Positions 1 to 11,818 of a stretch of DNA of 64,000 bases are shown here, in pieces. Each line of letters opens with the position of its first letter. Position 1 is the first letter of the stretch. Made by a program: the position numbers and the translations under genes. The notes below the pieces were generated by a model. The model had not been told where the DNA came from, did no database searches, and was given only the letters and a program-made list of their open reading frames with translations. Source of the stretch: Primula veris (lineage: Eukaryota > Streptophyta > Magnoliopsida > Ericales > Primulaceae); contig OY821749.1 in NCBI GenBank assembly GCA_963682055.1, positions 22,947,631 to 23,011,630 on the forward strand, written 5' to 3'.

Positions 1-654
1 CACTGTTTCTTTTTTATTTTTTTACATACATCAACATATACATTACAAACATTTAAAAATAAATAAATAAAACGCCTTTCTCTCTTTCCATTAAACACAA
101 ACTGTGAACCACATTGCTGTTTTTTTCCCCATATATTTGTTTTTGTTCTTGTGATCTTGTCACATGTTCTTTGCCTCTCCCCATTATAACTTAACTATTT
201 CTCCATATTTGTATTCTGTCACAAGTTTTGGTGTCTTGGGGATAAAGTTGAGAGTTTATCAAGAGCGTTATATATCATTTCAGAGAATCTTTATTTCAAC
301 AAGGTATTTTTAGTTTATAGTTTTTAAATTTCCATTTTTTGTTCAAAGCCTGCTCTTTCTGTGACTATGTCTTGCAGTTGACACACTATTTTACAAAGTT
401 TTGTAAAAATGTGAAGATTTGCAAGCTTTTCAAAGATTTCCAGTTTTTTTAACTGTATAGTTTTGTCACCTCGATTTAATCCAGAATAGTGACTAGTAAT
501 GTAAATCAAGATTATTTATTTAATCCTCCTGAGTATACTAACACCCTTACTACCATACCATATTTTACGGATTCCGATATGTATATAGAAATACTATATA
601 CATATGGCGTGGACAGTGTTGGAGGTGGTAATTTTTCCAAAACCAAGCAATGAA
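1..654. other. Intergenic, AT-rich, no gene seen
   Basis: No reading frame with a recognisable protein and no RNA gene was seen. The sequence is AT-rich, with T-tracts near the left edge. The only short frames (for example one at 324-509 on the minus strand) look like chance. Confidence 0.6.
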
Positions 655-839
655 CACTATAAAATAATGTTTAATTTATTGAGAGTTAAAAACTGTCACA
701 AGTCTGTCACTAATTTAAAAAACTGTCACAAATCTGTCACAAATTGACTAAACTGCCATAAAACCGTCACAAAAACCGTCGCTAATAAGGTCGTAACAAA
801 AAATACCGTCACTAATCACGTCGGTATTTTTTTATAGTG
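655..839. mobile_element. CACTA-type miniature element with 3-bp target duplication
   Basis: The segment starts CACTATAAAA and ends TTTTATAGTG, an exact 10-bp terminal inverted repeat. The trinucleotide GAA lies immediately on both sides (652-654 and 840-842), matching the 3-bp target duplication made by CACTA (CMC/EnSpm) transposons. The interior holds short reiterated motifs of the form CTGTCACAA.TCTGTC, like the subterminal repeats that bind transposase in this superfamily. At 185 bp it cannot encode a transposase, so it is non-autonomous. Confidence 0.82.
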
Positions 840-865
840 GAAACCCAACTTGAATCACAAAAGTT

Positions 866-1094
866 CACTACAAAATAATGTTTGATTTAGTGAGAGTCAA
901 AAGCTGTCACAAGTTTGTCGCTAATTTAAAAAGTTATCACAAGTCTGTCGCTAATTTAAAAAACTGTCACAAATCTGTCGCAAATTGATTAAACTGTCAC
1001 AAAGCCGTCACAAAACCGTCGCTAATAAACTCGTAAAAAAAAAATACCGTTACTAATCATATCGCTATTTAAATATTATTATTTTTTTATAGCG
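866..1094. mobile_element. Second, degenerate CACTA-type miniature element
   Basis: The left end CACTACAAAATAATG closely matches the left end of the element at 655. The interior repeats the same CTGTCACAAATCTGTCG and GCTAATAA motifs. The right end reads TTTTTTATAGCG, so the terminal repeat is imperfect (TAGCG instead of TAGTG), and no matching 3-bp target duplication is visible. It is probably an older copy of the same family lying 26 bp downstream of the first. Confidence 0.6.
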
Positions 1095-2511
1095 AATGAT
1101 TTCTAATGAGATTCCCAAAAAAAAAACATTATTATTATTTTAAAATATTTCCAATTAAGATAATAGTGTGATGCATACAACTCTTTTTTCCTTTGTGTTG
1201 TTGAATAGTCAATGACTCAATATGCATCTACACTCTAGTACCATGCTATATTTAAACTCAAATACTACATATTTTAGGGGTACAAGCCACGAGGTGGAGT
1301 TGCACATGGTACATTATGGTTAAGAAAAAGTCTACACTAAACTGAATCTTATATATATATAGTCGGTGTTTTTATTCAATTAATTATTAAAGTCTTCACT
1401 TCACTTGCTTCAAAACACTTCCATTTTCTGATTTTATTAATAACTGCTTTTGGTAATTGATTATATGCATATATATTATATATATATACCCCTTGTCTCG
1501 ATCCACTCTTCATCTGAAAAAAGATTATTTTGATAATATGTTTAAAAAATATTAAGAGTAAATCTGTGTGTGTTCTAATTCTGTCTGCTTGGGATTTAAT
1601 TAGCCTGCATTATTGTATCTCACTTGTAAGTCAAATTTACTATACTCCATATTTATTGTAATTTCCTTCAGAGATTTTTAAATATCAAAAGATATGCAGT
1701 GACTGTTTCTTTTCTCATGCATTTAAACAACTAAAAGCTGATTTATTATAGCGTAACAGTAGTTACTGGAACTATATAAGTCTTATTACAACTGATTATA
1801 TTTAAAAAAAAAAAAAAAAAAATTGTAGTTTCTTTATTTAGAGTGAATAGTCTTATTAATGCAAGTACATTTATACGTACAAAAGTAATAGACAATTGAG
1901 CCTTACGTTACTCTTCATGCTCGTGCATAATCGACATTTGAGTTCATTATTCTGAATAAGCGTTTTGCGATATTTCCTCTTTCGAAGTATGTTTTTCATT
2001 TTCTTCCAACTTTTTATTAGCGAGTGATTGGTTAGTGTAATCGAAAGGTCTTAAATTCATAAGGTGACAACATGTTATAATTCGCTTGTTCTTTCATATC
2101 TAAGTTGTAAGAATATTTGAAGAAAAACTTGTATAGGGTTAGACTAAACGTTTACAATTAATGCATAAAACAGCAAAACAGATTAGATTTTTTTGTTTTT
2201 GTTCCACTAAATTGCCAAGAAAAGTTGTATACAGAAAAATGTTATTTGTTATACAAGTTCTCTCTTCTATATAGTTTCCTTTTACGTTGGTTTCCATGTT
2301 CTGAAATTGCAACAGGATAGCCCTTATTATCATTATCTATTTATCTACAAGATCATAGGTTAATTACAATAATCCAGAAGTGTTTCAAATCTATTTTCAT
2401 TGTTGCAATCTTTTGTTTTTGGATGATTTATTTCAAATTAATAGCAGTTTTTCCATCTATCAGCTGTTGCTTTTTAAATTCTATCTCAGGTACCTTAATT
2501 CATTATAAAGC
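1095..2511. other. Intergenic and 5' region of the MCTP gene
   Basis: AT-rich, with an A-tract near 1803-1820. No coding exon was recognised. The last few hundred bases should hold the promoter and 5' untranslated region of the MCTP gene, but no box was distinct enough to call. Confidence 0.5.
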
Positions 2512-5500
2512 ATGATCAACCTCAAGTTAGGAGTCGACGTGATCGGGGCCCATAATCTCCTCCCAAAAGACGGCCATGGATCCTCAAGCTCCTACGTGGA
2601 ACTTCACTTCGACGGACAAAAATTCCGCACAACAATCAAGGAAAAAGACCTAGCGCCCGTTTGGAACGAGAGCTTTTATTTCAACATCTCCGACCCAAGC
2701 ACCCTTAATCACCTCACTCTTGACGGTTATATATACAACAACAATAAAAACACCCAAACAAACTCTTTTCTTGGAAAAGTCACCATAAACGGCTCCTCAT
2801 TTGTACCCTATTTGGATTCGGTTGTATTCCACTACCCGTTAGAGAAGCGTGGTATCTTTTCCCATGTCCGAGGAGAACTTGGGCTTAAGGTCTACATCAC
2901 TGATGACCCGTCGATAAAATCCTCCGTTCCAACCGAAGAAAATACCCAAAAAGCACCCTCAAGAAAAAAGAACGAGGTCCGTCACACATTTCATCATTTG
3001 CCAAATGCTCACAACCCACAACAACAAAATGCTCCACCATTAGCTCCGCCTCCAGTTGTGCCACCTGCGGATATGGCTAAATATGGAATACCCCATGTAA
3101 AACCTGAAGGTGAGCAAGGAAAAACTAGATAGTGACAGTAATGTGCAACAGTAAAAAAATTTCAAAAATGATTTGGCACCTCAAAAAAAATTTACGTTCT
3201 AAATAATATACTTGAACTTCCATATCTCATTAACCATTCCTGGTTTAGCATATCACCTATTGTAGTTAACTTAAATATAGCGTTTAACACGTAACTTTTG
3301 TTCGGTTGCAGCTAATAAGCTCAACTGTTTTGCTTATAAGCAAGACTTGCATTTGATTGATCAGCTTTAACACTGGTCTTTTTTTGTTTTTTTGCCATAA
3401 AAAAGCTAGAAGTTTTAAACTAGATGAAACCATCTTTCTTTGATTCTTTCTTACTTCAAAAAACCAGCTTATTTGCTGAAAAGTTGCAGCCAAACAAGCA
3501 TTTGGTATTGCCAGCAGGTGAACTGGAAATGTGATTTAAGAAAATAGAGTAAACGAGAAATAATGATTTGATAGATGATTGAACTGTAGAAATATATAAA
3601 CGTTTTATTAAATAAACTATGTGATATGATTAGTAAAATCAAGTGTAAACCAAATTTTAATCTTGGTCTTTTCTTACTTATTCAAATCTTCTGGTATGTA
3701 ATGGAATTTTATTATTCGGATTCCAGTAGGAGTTTCAGAAATCCATAAGTTTCTTGTTGATAGTTGTTATAGTTTTCTGTTGAATCTCTGTATGCTTACT
3801 AACAAATCCTGGGTTCATCTTTAAAGGTGAGCCACCAAAGATCGTGCGTACACAATCTGTAGCACAACCTGTCGATTACGCGCTCAAAGAAACGAGCCCC
3901 TATCTCGGAGGCGGACAAGTCGTTGGAGGACGTGTCATACGTACTAATAGGGCGTCGTGTACATATGACCTAGTCGAACGTATGCATTTCCTATTCGTAC
4001 GTGTAGTAAAAGCCCGTGATCTTCCAATGATGGACATTACGGGTAGCCTAGATCCTTACGTTGAGGTTAAAATCGGAAACTACAAAGGTGTAACGAGGCA
4101 TATCGAGAAAAACCAAAATCCTCAATGGAACAACGTTGTTTTTGCTTTTTCGAAAGAGCGTATGCAAGCCTCGGTTTTGGAAGTTAGGGTCAAGGATAAG
4201 GACTTGATAAAGGACGATTTTGTTGGGATAGTGAGGTTTGATCTGAACGAGGTTCCGTTGAGGGTCCCACCGGATAGTCCTCTTGCACCGCAGTGGTATC
4301 GGTTAGAGGATAAAAAAGATAATAAGATTAAAGGGGAGTTGATGCTCGCGGTGTGGGTCGGGACCCAGGCAGACGAGGCGTTTCCTGATGCCTGGCATTC
4401 TGATGCAGCAGCTCCAGTGGATAGCTCTGGAGCTGCTTCGACGCTTATACGATCCAAGGTCTATCATGCTCCAAGGCTATGGTACGAACTGCAGACGCCT
4501 TCATTTCTTAATCTGAAAATAAAAATATGATCGCAAAACTAGCAAAAAGTATAGTCATGACACTAATCAAACTCTCGAGTCAATAGTATTTTGAACTCAT
4601 CTTTCTACTTTCTTTCCCTTTGTTTATGTATCTTACATATGCGATACAACGATAATATATCAATTTTGCATATGCTAAATTCAGAACCAAATAAATAGGA
4701 GGTTGAGCCTTGTTTGGTTAAAATAATTATTTACACTACGTGAAAAGTGTTATCAACTGATCTTTCAACTTTCTTTCCTTTTGCTTGTGTAATCTTACAT
4801 ATACGATAAAACGAAAATATATCAATGTTGTATACATATTACATTCGGAACTTGGTAAATAGGAGGTTCAGACTTGTTTGGTTGAAACTTCGAAGTTGGC
4901 TGGATTTTGAGTTTGACAAAAAGAAAATAAGTTGAGTTCAAAGCTTCCAGCTTTTTTAGGGCAAAAACCCATAAATGCTCAGTTTTTAAGCTGACTGACC
5001 AAATTAACAAATGCAGTCCATCTTTTGAGCCAAAAAACAAAAGTGCTCAAAAACTGCTGCCAAAGAGCAATTAATATGTCTTGTAGTTTTAAAATATAGT
5101 GTTTTTACAGTTAATATTATGAACAATGTGATACTGTGTTGTATATGTAACTGGCTACATATTGGTTCCTGCAGGTACGTACGTGTAAATGTAGTGGAGG
5201 CTCAGGATCTAGTTCCGGCCGACAAAACTCGTTTCCCAGAAGTATACGTGAAGGCCCAAATAGGAAACCAAGTTTTGAAAACAAAAAACGTACAAGCTCG
5301 TTCATTCAATCCGTTATGGAACGAGGATCTTGTGTTCGTTGCCGCAGAACCTTTTGAAGACCATTTAATCTTGACTGTCGAAGATCGTGTGGGGCCAGGA
5401 AAAGACGAGATCCTAGGGAGGGTAATAATCCCTTTAAATGTAGTCGAAAAAAGAGCCGATGATCGTTTAATCCATTCCCGTTGGTTTAATCTCGAAAAAC

Positions 5501-7615
5501 CAGTTTTAGTAGATGTTGATCAGTTAAAAAAGGAGAAGTTTTCGATGAGGTTGCATTTAAGGGTGTGTTTGGATGGTGGTTATCATGTTTTAGACGAATC
5601 GACACACTATAGTAGTGACCTCAGACCTACTGCCAAGCAGCTTTGGAAACCCTCTATCGGGGTTTTAGAACTTGGGATTCTAAATGCTGTTGGGTTACAC
5701 CCGATGAAAACTAGAGAAGGAAAGGGAACTTCGGATACGTATTGTGTAGCTAAATACGGTCATAAATGGGTCCGTACGCGTACTATCGTCGATAACTTAT
5801 TTCCTAAGTACAACGAACAATATACATGGGAAGTTTTCGACCCATCCACGGTACTAACCGTGGGCGTTTTCGATAATAGTCAATTGGGCGAAAAGGGATC
5901 AAATTCAAACAAGGATTTGAAAGTTGGGAAAGTTCGTATACGTTTATCTACGCTCGAGACGGGTCGTGTATACACACATTCGTACCCGTTACTTGTTTTA
6001 CATCCTAGCGGAGTTAAAAAAATGGGGGAGCTACACATGGCTATACGGTTTTCATGCACTTCTCTTGCTAATATGCTATACGTATATTCTCGTCCATTAT
6101 TACCAAAAATGCATTACGCGAGGCCTTTTTCTGTAATGCAATTAGATATGCTACGTCACCAAGCTGTGAATATAGTGGCGGCAAGGTTAGGCAGGGCCGA
6201 GCCGCCCCTAAGAAAAGAAATAGTCGAGTATATGTCGGATATAGATTCACATTTATGGTCCATGAGGAGGAGTAAAGCGAATTTCTTCCGACTAATGTCT
6301 GTTTTTTCAGGATTATTTGCGGTTGGGAAATGGTTTGGAGATATATGTATGTGGCGGAACCCTATTACGACAGCTCTTGTGCACGTGCTGTTTATTATGC
6401 TGGTTTCTTTTCCGGAACTTATCTTGGCGACAATGTTTTTGTATATGTTTTTAATAGGGATTTGGAATTTTCGATATCGTCCGAGGTATCCTCCGCATAT
6501 GAATACGAAGATTTCGTGTGCGGACGGTGTTAACCCTGATGAGCTGGACGAGGAGTTTGACACTTTCCCGACAAGTCGGAATCCCGACTTGGTTCGTATG
6601 AGGTAATGTTATGTTACCGATTGTTTTAATTGATAAAATTGTTATTATACGAGTAATATCTAATTAAAACTTTTCAAGTCTTCTTAGGCAAAAATCCAGA
6701 AAACCTCAACTTTTAATGGTTGTTTAACCAGATGAAGTGACTAATTTAAATGTGAGCTTAAAATCTGCAATTAACAAAGGCCACGGGCTTTTTTTAAAAT
6801 GCAAATTTTAAGCAAATAAGCTGAGTTTTTGCGGTTCAGAAAAAAGCTAGTTTCTATCTTAGGCCTTCAAGTTTGTTCAGGCTAAAATCCAGAAAAGTTC
6901 ATATTATTAGCTAGTTAATCAAGTGAAGTCCAGCTTTCAAGCAAAATAAATTGAGCTTCAAAGCTACAACCAAAAACGAGGGATGAGTTATCAAGTCTAT
7001 TAAGAGTTGAAACTGTTAGTGTGCGCAACTATAACTGTTTACATTATTCTTTAACACTCCCGGTCACGTATAAGCACCCTCGTTTTAAGTCAGCGCAGTT
7101 TCAAGGGAACTTTAAGTTTGTAGTTTCTTTTCTTTTTTCGCTAAATTTGTAACTTATTTTATATAAGAAACCAGAAATCTCAGTTATCGAGCTAGTTAAC
7201 TAAAAACCATCACTTTTAAGCAAAATCTGCAACACAGACAAGACCTACGTTAGCAATTCTATCCAAAGCCCACGCCATATTAGTACAACGAAAAATATAA
7301 TCATTCCAACTATTTTCCAACAGGTACGATAGGCTGAGAAGTGTGGCCGGAAGGATACAAACCGTGGTTGGTGACATGGCGACCCAAGGAGAAAGACTTC
7401 ACTCGCTGCTGAGCTGGCGTGACCCACGTGCAACTGCAATATTCGTGACATTCTGTCTCATGGGTGCTATTGTGTTGTACATCACGTCTTTTCAGATTAT
7501 TGCTGGTCTCACCGGGGTTTATGTGATGAGGCACCCGAGGTTCAGGCATAGGTTACCGTCTGTTCCTCTGAACTTCTTCCGGAGGTTGCCAGCAAGGACC
7601 GACAGTATGCTGTAA
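2512..7615 (+). CDS. Multiple C2 domain and transmembrane region protein (MCTP, FTIP/QUIRKY family)
   Basis: Four exons join in frame to 990 aa: 2512-3109, 3827-4481, 5175-6602 and 7324-7615, all with GT-AG introns. Seen: an N-terminal C2 domain (about residues 1-125, LLPKDGHGSSSSYVEL), a Pro-rich linker (about 170-195), C2 domains starting near 252 (RVVKARDLPMMD), 419 (VNVVEAQDLVPADK) and 580 (GVLELGILNAVGLHPMK), and a C-terminal PRT_C region with three hydrophobic segments. The ending NFFRRLPARTDSML is typical of the family. Family knowledge: MCTPs anchor in the ER and tether it to the plasma membrane at plasmodesmata, and members control transport of signals such as FT or SUB/QKY signalling. 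The ATG at 2512 has A at -3 and leads directly into the C2 fold. Odd: many plant MCTP genes are intronless, while this one has three introns, each containing related repeat sequence. Which MCTP paralogue it is cannot be settled by eye. Confidence 0.93.
3297..3500. repeat. TIR-like element in MCTP intron 1
   Basis: The left side reads TTGTTCGGTTGCAGCTAATA. The right side ends GTTGCAGCCAAACAAG, so the ends are imperfect inverted copies (TTGTTYGG-TGCA). The core is rich in AAGCT and TTTTTGCC words. Similar ends occur at 4872-5072 and in other introns of the window, suggesting a small dispersed TIR family. Confidence 0.5.
4872..5072. repeat. TIR-like element in MCTP intron 2
   Basis: The left end ACTTGTTTGGTTGAAAC faces a right end ACTGCTGCCAAAGAGCAA. 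Between them lie the same AAGCTTCCAGCTTTTTT and AAAAACCCATAAATGCTC-like words as in the intron 1 element. It is about 200 bp long, and its ends are more decayed than those at 3297. Confidence 0.42.
6677..6985. repeat. Two tandem partial copies of the same repeat in MCTP intron 3
   Basis: A unit containing GGCAAAAATCCAGAAAA followed by TTAACCAGATGAAGTG (6677-6748) recurs as GGCTAAAATCCAGAAAA followed by TTAATCAAGTGAAGTCC (about 6868-6945). The words resemble the elements in introns 1 and 2, so all three introns of this gene carry related sequence. Confidence 0.45.
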
Positions 7616-8583
7616 TTTCATTTTTTTAAAATTTGGATGTTTAGTAGCATGTTGTAATGTTGGTGTGTTGTGTTCATTAACATTTGTTGTGGTAAATTCT
7701 ATTCATGTATTAAGATGGTTTTTATGTTCTTGGATTTTGGTATTGTAATCCATCCGGAACCATAAACAAGGGTGCCGGATTTGGCAATTTGCATAAAAAC
7801 TAATGTGAAGTGAAATTATAAATCAAGAGGTTTTTAATGAATTTTGGTAAAACTGCATGATAAAATTTGAAAAAAGGCATAAATTTGGAATTATAAGAAA
7901 CGTCGTAGTCCCTGATGGTTCCAGTTGTCTTCACCCCTATCATGTAGTCATTTATTTGTCACAAATAAGTAGAAATAGAGTAAAAAAGAAAAAAGAAAAT
8001 AAATTACACGTTTCTTCTTACAAAAGGCGTGATTTCCCACAAGATTTAGGATTATGGAATCGGAAGGGAAGTTGACTTTTGAATTTAAAAATAAATTGTA
8101 GATTTGGTTGATGAGTTGTTCATGTGTTAATGGTGTGCACTATTAAACATGCAAGAGTTGTGTACGACATGTACTTTATAATGAATGTATATAAACAATA
8201 AGATAAAAAATTTGAAGATTACAGTAATTTGTATGCCTCGATCAGGTGACAATTTAATTCTGAATAAGTAATATAACATGTGACATGGTTAAGAAATATA
8301 AATCATCCAGTAGGATAAGCAAACCCCCGATAAGTAGTGAAATGAACTATCTAACAAGATCCACTTTTCATTCTTATTGGTCAGATACAATAATTAAAAA
8401 CCACCAATCAAACTATGGCACAGGGAAGTCATAAATGCATGCATATATTTAAATTTGATACAAATTAATCAACGTGCCCACGAATACGGATTAGTACTAC
8501 GTGCTTACATGTTCAAACTTAATATAGTAAGGTTAAGTAAACTCAAATCTTCAATATTCTCACTCACTAAATTCACCCCAAGA
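7616..8583. other. Intergenic between MCTP and the GT47 gene
   Basis: Contains the MCTP 3' untranslated region and the promoter of the next gene. The open frame running in from 8455 has no ATG until 8509, and the better-context ATG is at 8584, so this stretch is taken as non-coding. No repeat was recognised. Confidence 0.5.
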
Positions 8584-10167
8584 ATGGCTGTTTTATCTTC
8601 CAAAAAGAGATCGAAACCATCCAAAAAATTTGAATCAAGAGAAAAACGTAGCTTCTATGATTCAGTAATGGCTAGGGTATTATTTAGACTCCCTTTTGTA
8701 ACACTAATTATAATTCTTCTTTGCCTATGGTCCTCTTCAACTACTATAATATCGGGTAACATTGTCCACATATGCGTCTCTTCTCGGAGGCTAACTAATC
8801 TATATTGCCTCACAGCTGGTTCCAAACCAAGTTTCGAAATCCCGATTCCCGTATTAAATGAAAGTGTTACTATACAATCCAACGTCGATGCAGAAATAAA
8901 ACAGGTCACCTCAAAATTTAAAGACGACGAGATGGAGGAGGCAATGAGAAGCGCCGAAGAGCAAATGAGATTTCATCGCTCATTTAGACCTAGTAACAAT
9001 CAAGGTAATTGTAGCGGTAAAGGAGTTTTCGTATATGATTTACCGTCAAAGTTCAATAAGGACTTGTTAGCACAATGTGATAACATGACACCTTGGGTCG
9101 ATTTTTGTGCTTATTTTAGCAACCAAGCGTTAGGCGAGCCCTTGTTAGAGCTCGGAGATGGTTGGTACCAAACTCACCAATATTCATTAGAGCCAATTTT
9201 TCACTCGCGTATACTTAAACATCCTTGTAGAGTATATAATCAAGACGAAGCGAAACTATTTTACGTGCCATATTATGGGGGACTAGATATATTAAGATGG
9301 CATTTCAAAAATGTGAAAAATGAGGTTAAGGACAACTTGAGCCATGAGCTAGTGAAATGGCTAGGGTCACAAAAGCCATGGGAGAAAAATTTAGGTAGAG
9401 ATCATGCTTTTGTTTTGGGAAAGATTTCATGGGATTTTAGGAGGAGGGTAAATTCTACATGGGGTACTAGACTATTAAACCTAAAAGAAATGCAAAATCC
9501 GATTAAGCTACTAATCGAGCGACAACCTTGGGAATTAAATGATATCGCTATACCACATCCGACCCATTTTCATCCAAAAACAGATAATGATATTCTCGCG
9601 TGGCAGTTAAAAATTGCGACTTCAAGTAGGAAAAATTTAGTGAGTTTTGCGGGCGCAGCCAGACCTGGCGCGCCCACTAGTATTAGGTCGATACTGATCG
9701 ACCAGTGCACGAGAAATTTCGAAAAATGCAAATTTTTAAATTGTAGTGATGGCGGGTGTGACCAGCCCAGTTATGTAATTGGGCTTTTCACCGAGTCCGA
9801 ATTTTGCTTACAACCTCCTGGTGATAGCCCAACTAGGAAATCAGTTTTCGACTCATTGATATCAGGGTGCATACCGGTTTTGTTTGATCCATTTACCGCT
9901 TATTATCAATACCCATGGCATTTGCCTGTCGATTATAACAGGTACTCGGTTTTCATTGATCAAGAGGACGTGAGAGATATGAAGGTTAATGTTGTGGATA
10001 TATTGATGAATGTTTCGGAAAGACATAGGCAAGATATGAGGAGGTACATTGTGTATGAGTTGTTGCCTGGTTTGGTATATGGAGATTTAGACTCTAAGCT
10101 TGAGAATTTTCAAGATGCTTTTACTTTAACTATGAATCATTTACTTGAGAGGGTGAGTAGAATGTGA
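8584..10167 (+). CDS. GT47 clade A exostosin-family xyloglucan glycosyltransferase (MUR3-like)
   Basis: A single-exon gene of 527 aa. It is a type II Golgi protein: a basic N-terminus, one hydrophobic anchor (about residues 34-58, FVTLIIILLCLW), a stem, then the exostosin domain (about 140-500). Family hallmarks seen are VFVYDLPSKFN near 147, SFAGAARPGAPTSIR near 352, and FCLQPPGDSPTRKSVFDS near 406 followed by GCIPVLFDP. The order of motifs matches MUR3/XLT2 relatives, which add galactose or a related sugar to xyloglucan side chains in the Golgi. The exact acceptor position and donor sugar cannot be read from sequence. Start choice: ATG 8584 has A at -3 and G at +4. An in-frame upstream ATG at 8509 would add 25 residues but has T at -3. 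No introns. Confidence 0.9.
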   Translation: MAVLSSKKRSKPSKKFESREKRSFYDSVMARVLFRLPFVTLIIILLCLWSSSTTIISGNIVHICVSSRRLTNLYCLTAGSKPSFEIPIPVLNESVTIQSNVDAEIKQVTSKFKDDEMEEAMRSAEEQMRFHRSFRPSNNQGNCSGKGVFVYDLPSKFNKDLLAQCDNMTPWVDFCAYFSNQALGEPLLELGDGWYQTHQYSLEPIFHSRILKHPCRVYNQDEAKLFYVPYYGGLDILRWHFKNVKNEVKDNLSHELVKWLGSQKPWEKNLGRDHAFVLGKISWDFRRRVNSTWGTRLLNLKEMQNPIKLLIERQPWELNDIAIPHPTHFHPKTDNDILAWQLKIATSSRKNLVSFAGAARPGAPTSIRSILIDQCTRNFEKCKFLNCSDGGCDQPSYVIGLFTESEFCLQPPGDSPTRKSVFDSLISGCIPVLFDPFTAYYQYPWHLPVDYNRYSVFIDQEDVRDMKVNVVDILMNVSERHRQDMRRYIVYELLPGLVYGDLDSKLENFQDAFTLTMNHLLERVSRM

Positions 10168-11739
10168 TTATTGTAATAGTACGTTTTTTTTTTCATTTGT
10201 GTATTATTGTTTCTTCTATGTTTTGTTTTGTTTAACAATTTGGTGTAATTGTAAGAATGCGCTGCCCTAACAATTTTTAGGCCTCTCCGTCGTCGCCCTT
10301 TCTTTCGCTAGTGCAATAGACGATAATGTACGATATTGAGTTATTATGGTTGGCTTATGATTCATCGTTATGTTGCTTGGATTGTACAATCAAGTCCACT
10401 TAACAAAAAAGTTATCACATTACCAAGCAAGGGATTAGTAGTTTCTAAAAAGTGACAATGGACAGAACTCTTAGACAATAACCGATAAGTGATAACGTAA
10501 TGAAATATCACTTCGATGCGAGAGCCAGTAACAAATTTGGGCAGAAGGGTTAGCTATGGAGGCCGTAGCGATGTCGAAAGCGTCCCTGTTTCGTTTTTAA
10601 AGATTTGCTTGCCACGGTTACGTACGTTGCCTGGAGAATTGATCCTTTGCTCTCTAGGGTTTATAGGGAATTTTCTATGTTGTGTTAATCTAAATGTTAA
10701 GCTAAGATGTCACAAGTTGACAATCCCTTTATTGTAATTATGTACTCTTTTTGAACATTTTGGTAAATACAACTATTGACCTTTGCAAAAAAAAAATGCG
10801 GAAAACTGATATTTTCGGTAACATAGGTTACGTAATTACCTATCATGTGACAAGACTAATTCCTAGTCTCATGATTCATGAATATTTCAAAATATCAGTT
10901 CAAGTAACAATTGTATTTCTTTTCGGGAAAAAAGAACTACAGCATTAATATTTAAAAATGTTAACATTTCGAAGCAACTGTGATTATCTCATAAAAAATT
11001 GAATTAGTCATCTGATGGTTAATTAACATGTGAGAAAGCAAAACAAATGGCCTCGACTCTTGAGTCTCCTGATCAATGAGATTAGACACAAATTGTTATG
11101 AAGAACACTAACAGTGTCACATATACAAACAAGATTAAGAAACACACAAGGTTTTGATATGGTCTGCTGGTGATTATGGTGTTTATACCATAACTAATCC
11201 ACGAATAAAGGAAAATAATCAATATATGGTATCGAGCATCACCAACACCACCATCATAGAAACTTCATGCTCAAAGAGTAATTTCATCAATTTGACCACA
11301 TATATTTGAAGTTATAGAAATGTTATTATTATAACTTATAAGTATTAATTCATTTCAAATGTTAAGCCTCATTCACTATAACACACTTACCAAAATGTTT
11401 TTTTTATCTGATACAATTACATCACAATACAATAATACTATAAAATTAGAGTTGTTTTCTTTGTGACATTTAATTTATTTTGTGATGGTCGAACTCATCA
11501 TTTAACTCTTTAAACGTGTATCATCATTTAACTCTTTAAACGTGTTGGGGTGATGGAACTACAAACAAATTAATATTAAAAATCTTCATCCAAAATTACA
11601 CATTTACAAATTCAACAAAACTTACTAAATCAAAATAATGACTCACACCATCAAAGAGTCTTTATCAGTAAACTTTTAATAATAATAATAAAAACTGACT
11701 GAGCTCAGCCTTGTAATATTCTCATAACTCTCTAACCTC
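10168..11739. other. Intergenic, no gene recognised
   Basis: AT-rich sequence between the GT47 gene and the GPX promoter. The short frames at 10516-10737 and 10751-10948 have no recognisable domain. A repeated phrase CATCATTTAACTCTTTAAACG occurs twice in tandem at about 11498-11541. Confidence 0.5.
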
Positions 11740-11792
11740 CACGTGTCAAAACCTCTTTGCCACGTGTCACAACAAATCTCCACCTACGTGTC
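11740..11792 (+). promoter_or_regulatory. Cluster of three ABRE-like ACGTGTC boxes upstream of GPX
   Basis: CACGTGTC occurs at 11740-11747 and 11761-11768, and TACGTGTC at 11785-11792, spaced 21 and 24 bp apart on the same strand. The ACGTGTC core is the binding site of ABF/AREB bZIP factors, and multiple copies are what makes such a site ABA-responsive. It lies about 610-660 bp upstream of the GPX start codon. A role in GPX regulation is inferred from position. Confidence 0.6.
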
Positions 11793-11818
11793 AAAATACC
11801 CATCTCTTTTATAATGAA

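Noticed and set aside
4122..4457. 111-codon frame antisense to MCTP exon 2
   Set aside because: Shadow of the sense C2-domain exon.
6156..6563. 135-codon frame antisense to MCTP exon 3
   Set aside because: It is a shadow of the conserved sense exon, with no domain of its own.
8455..8583. N-terminal extension of the GT47 gene from 8455
   Set aside because: The frame there begins at TTG, not ATG. The first ATG (8509) has weak context, so 8584 is preferred.
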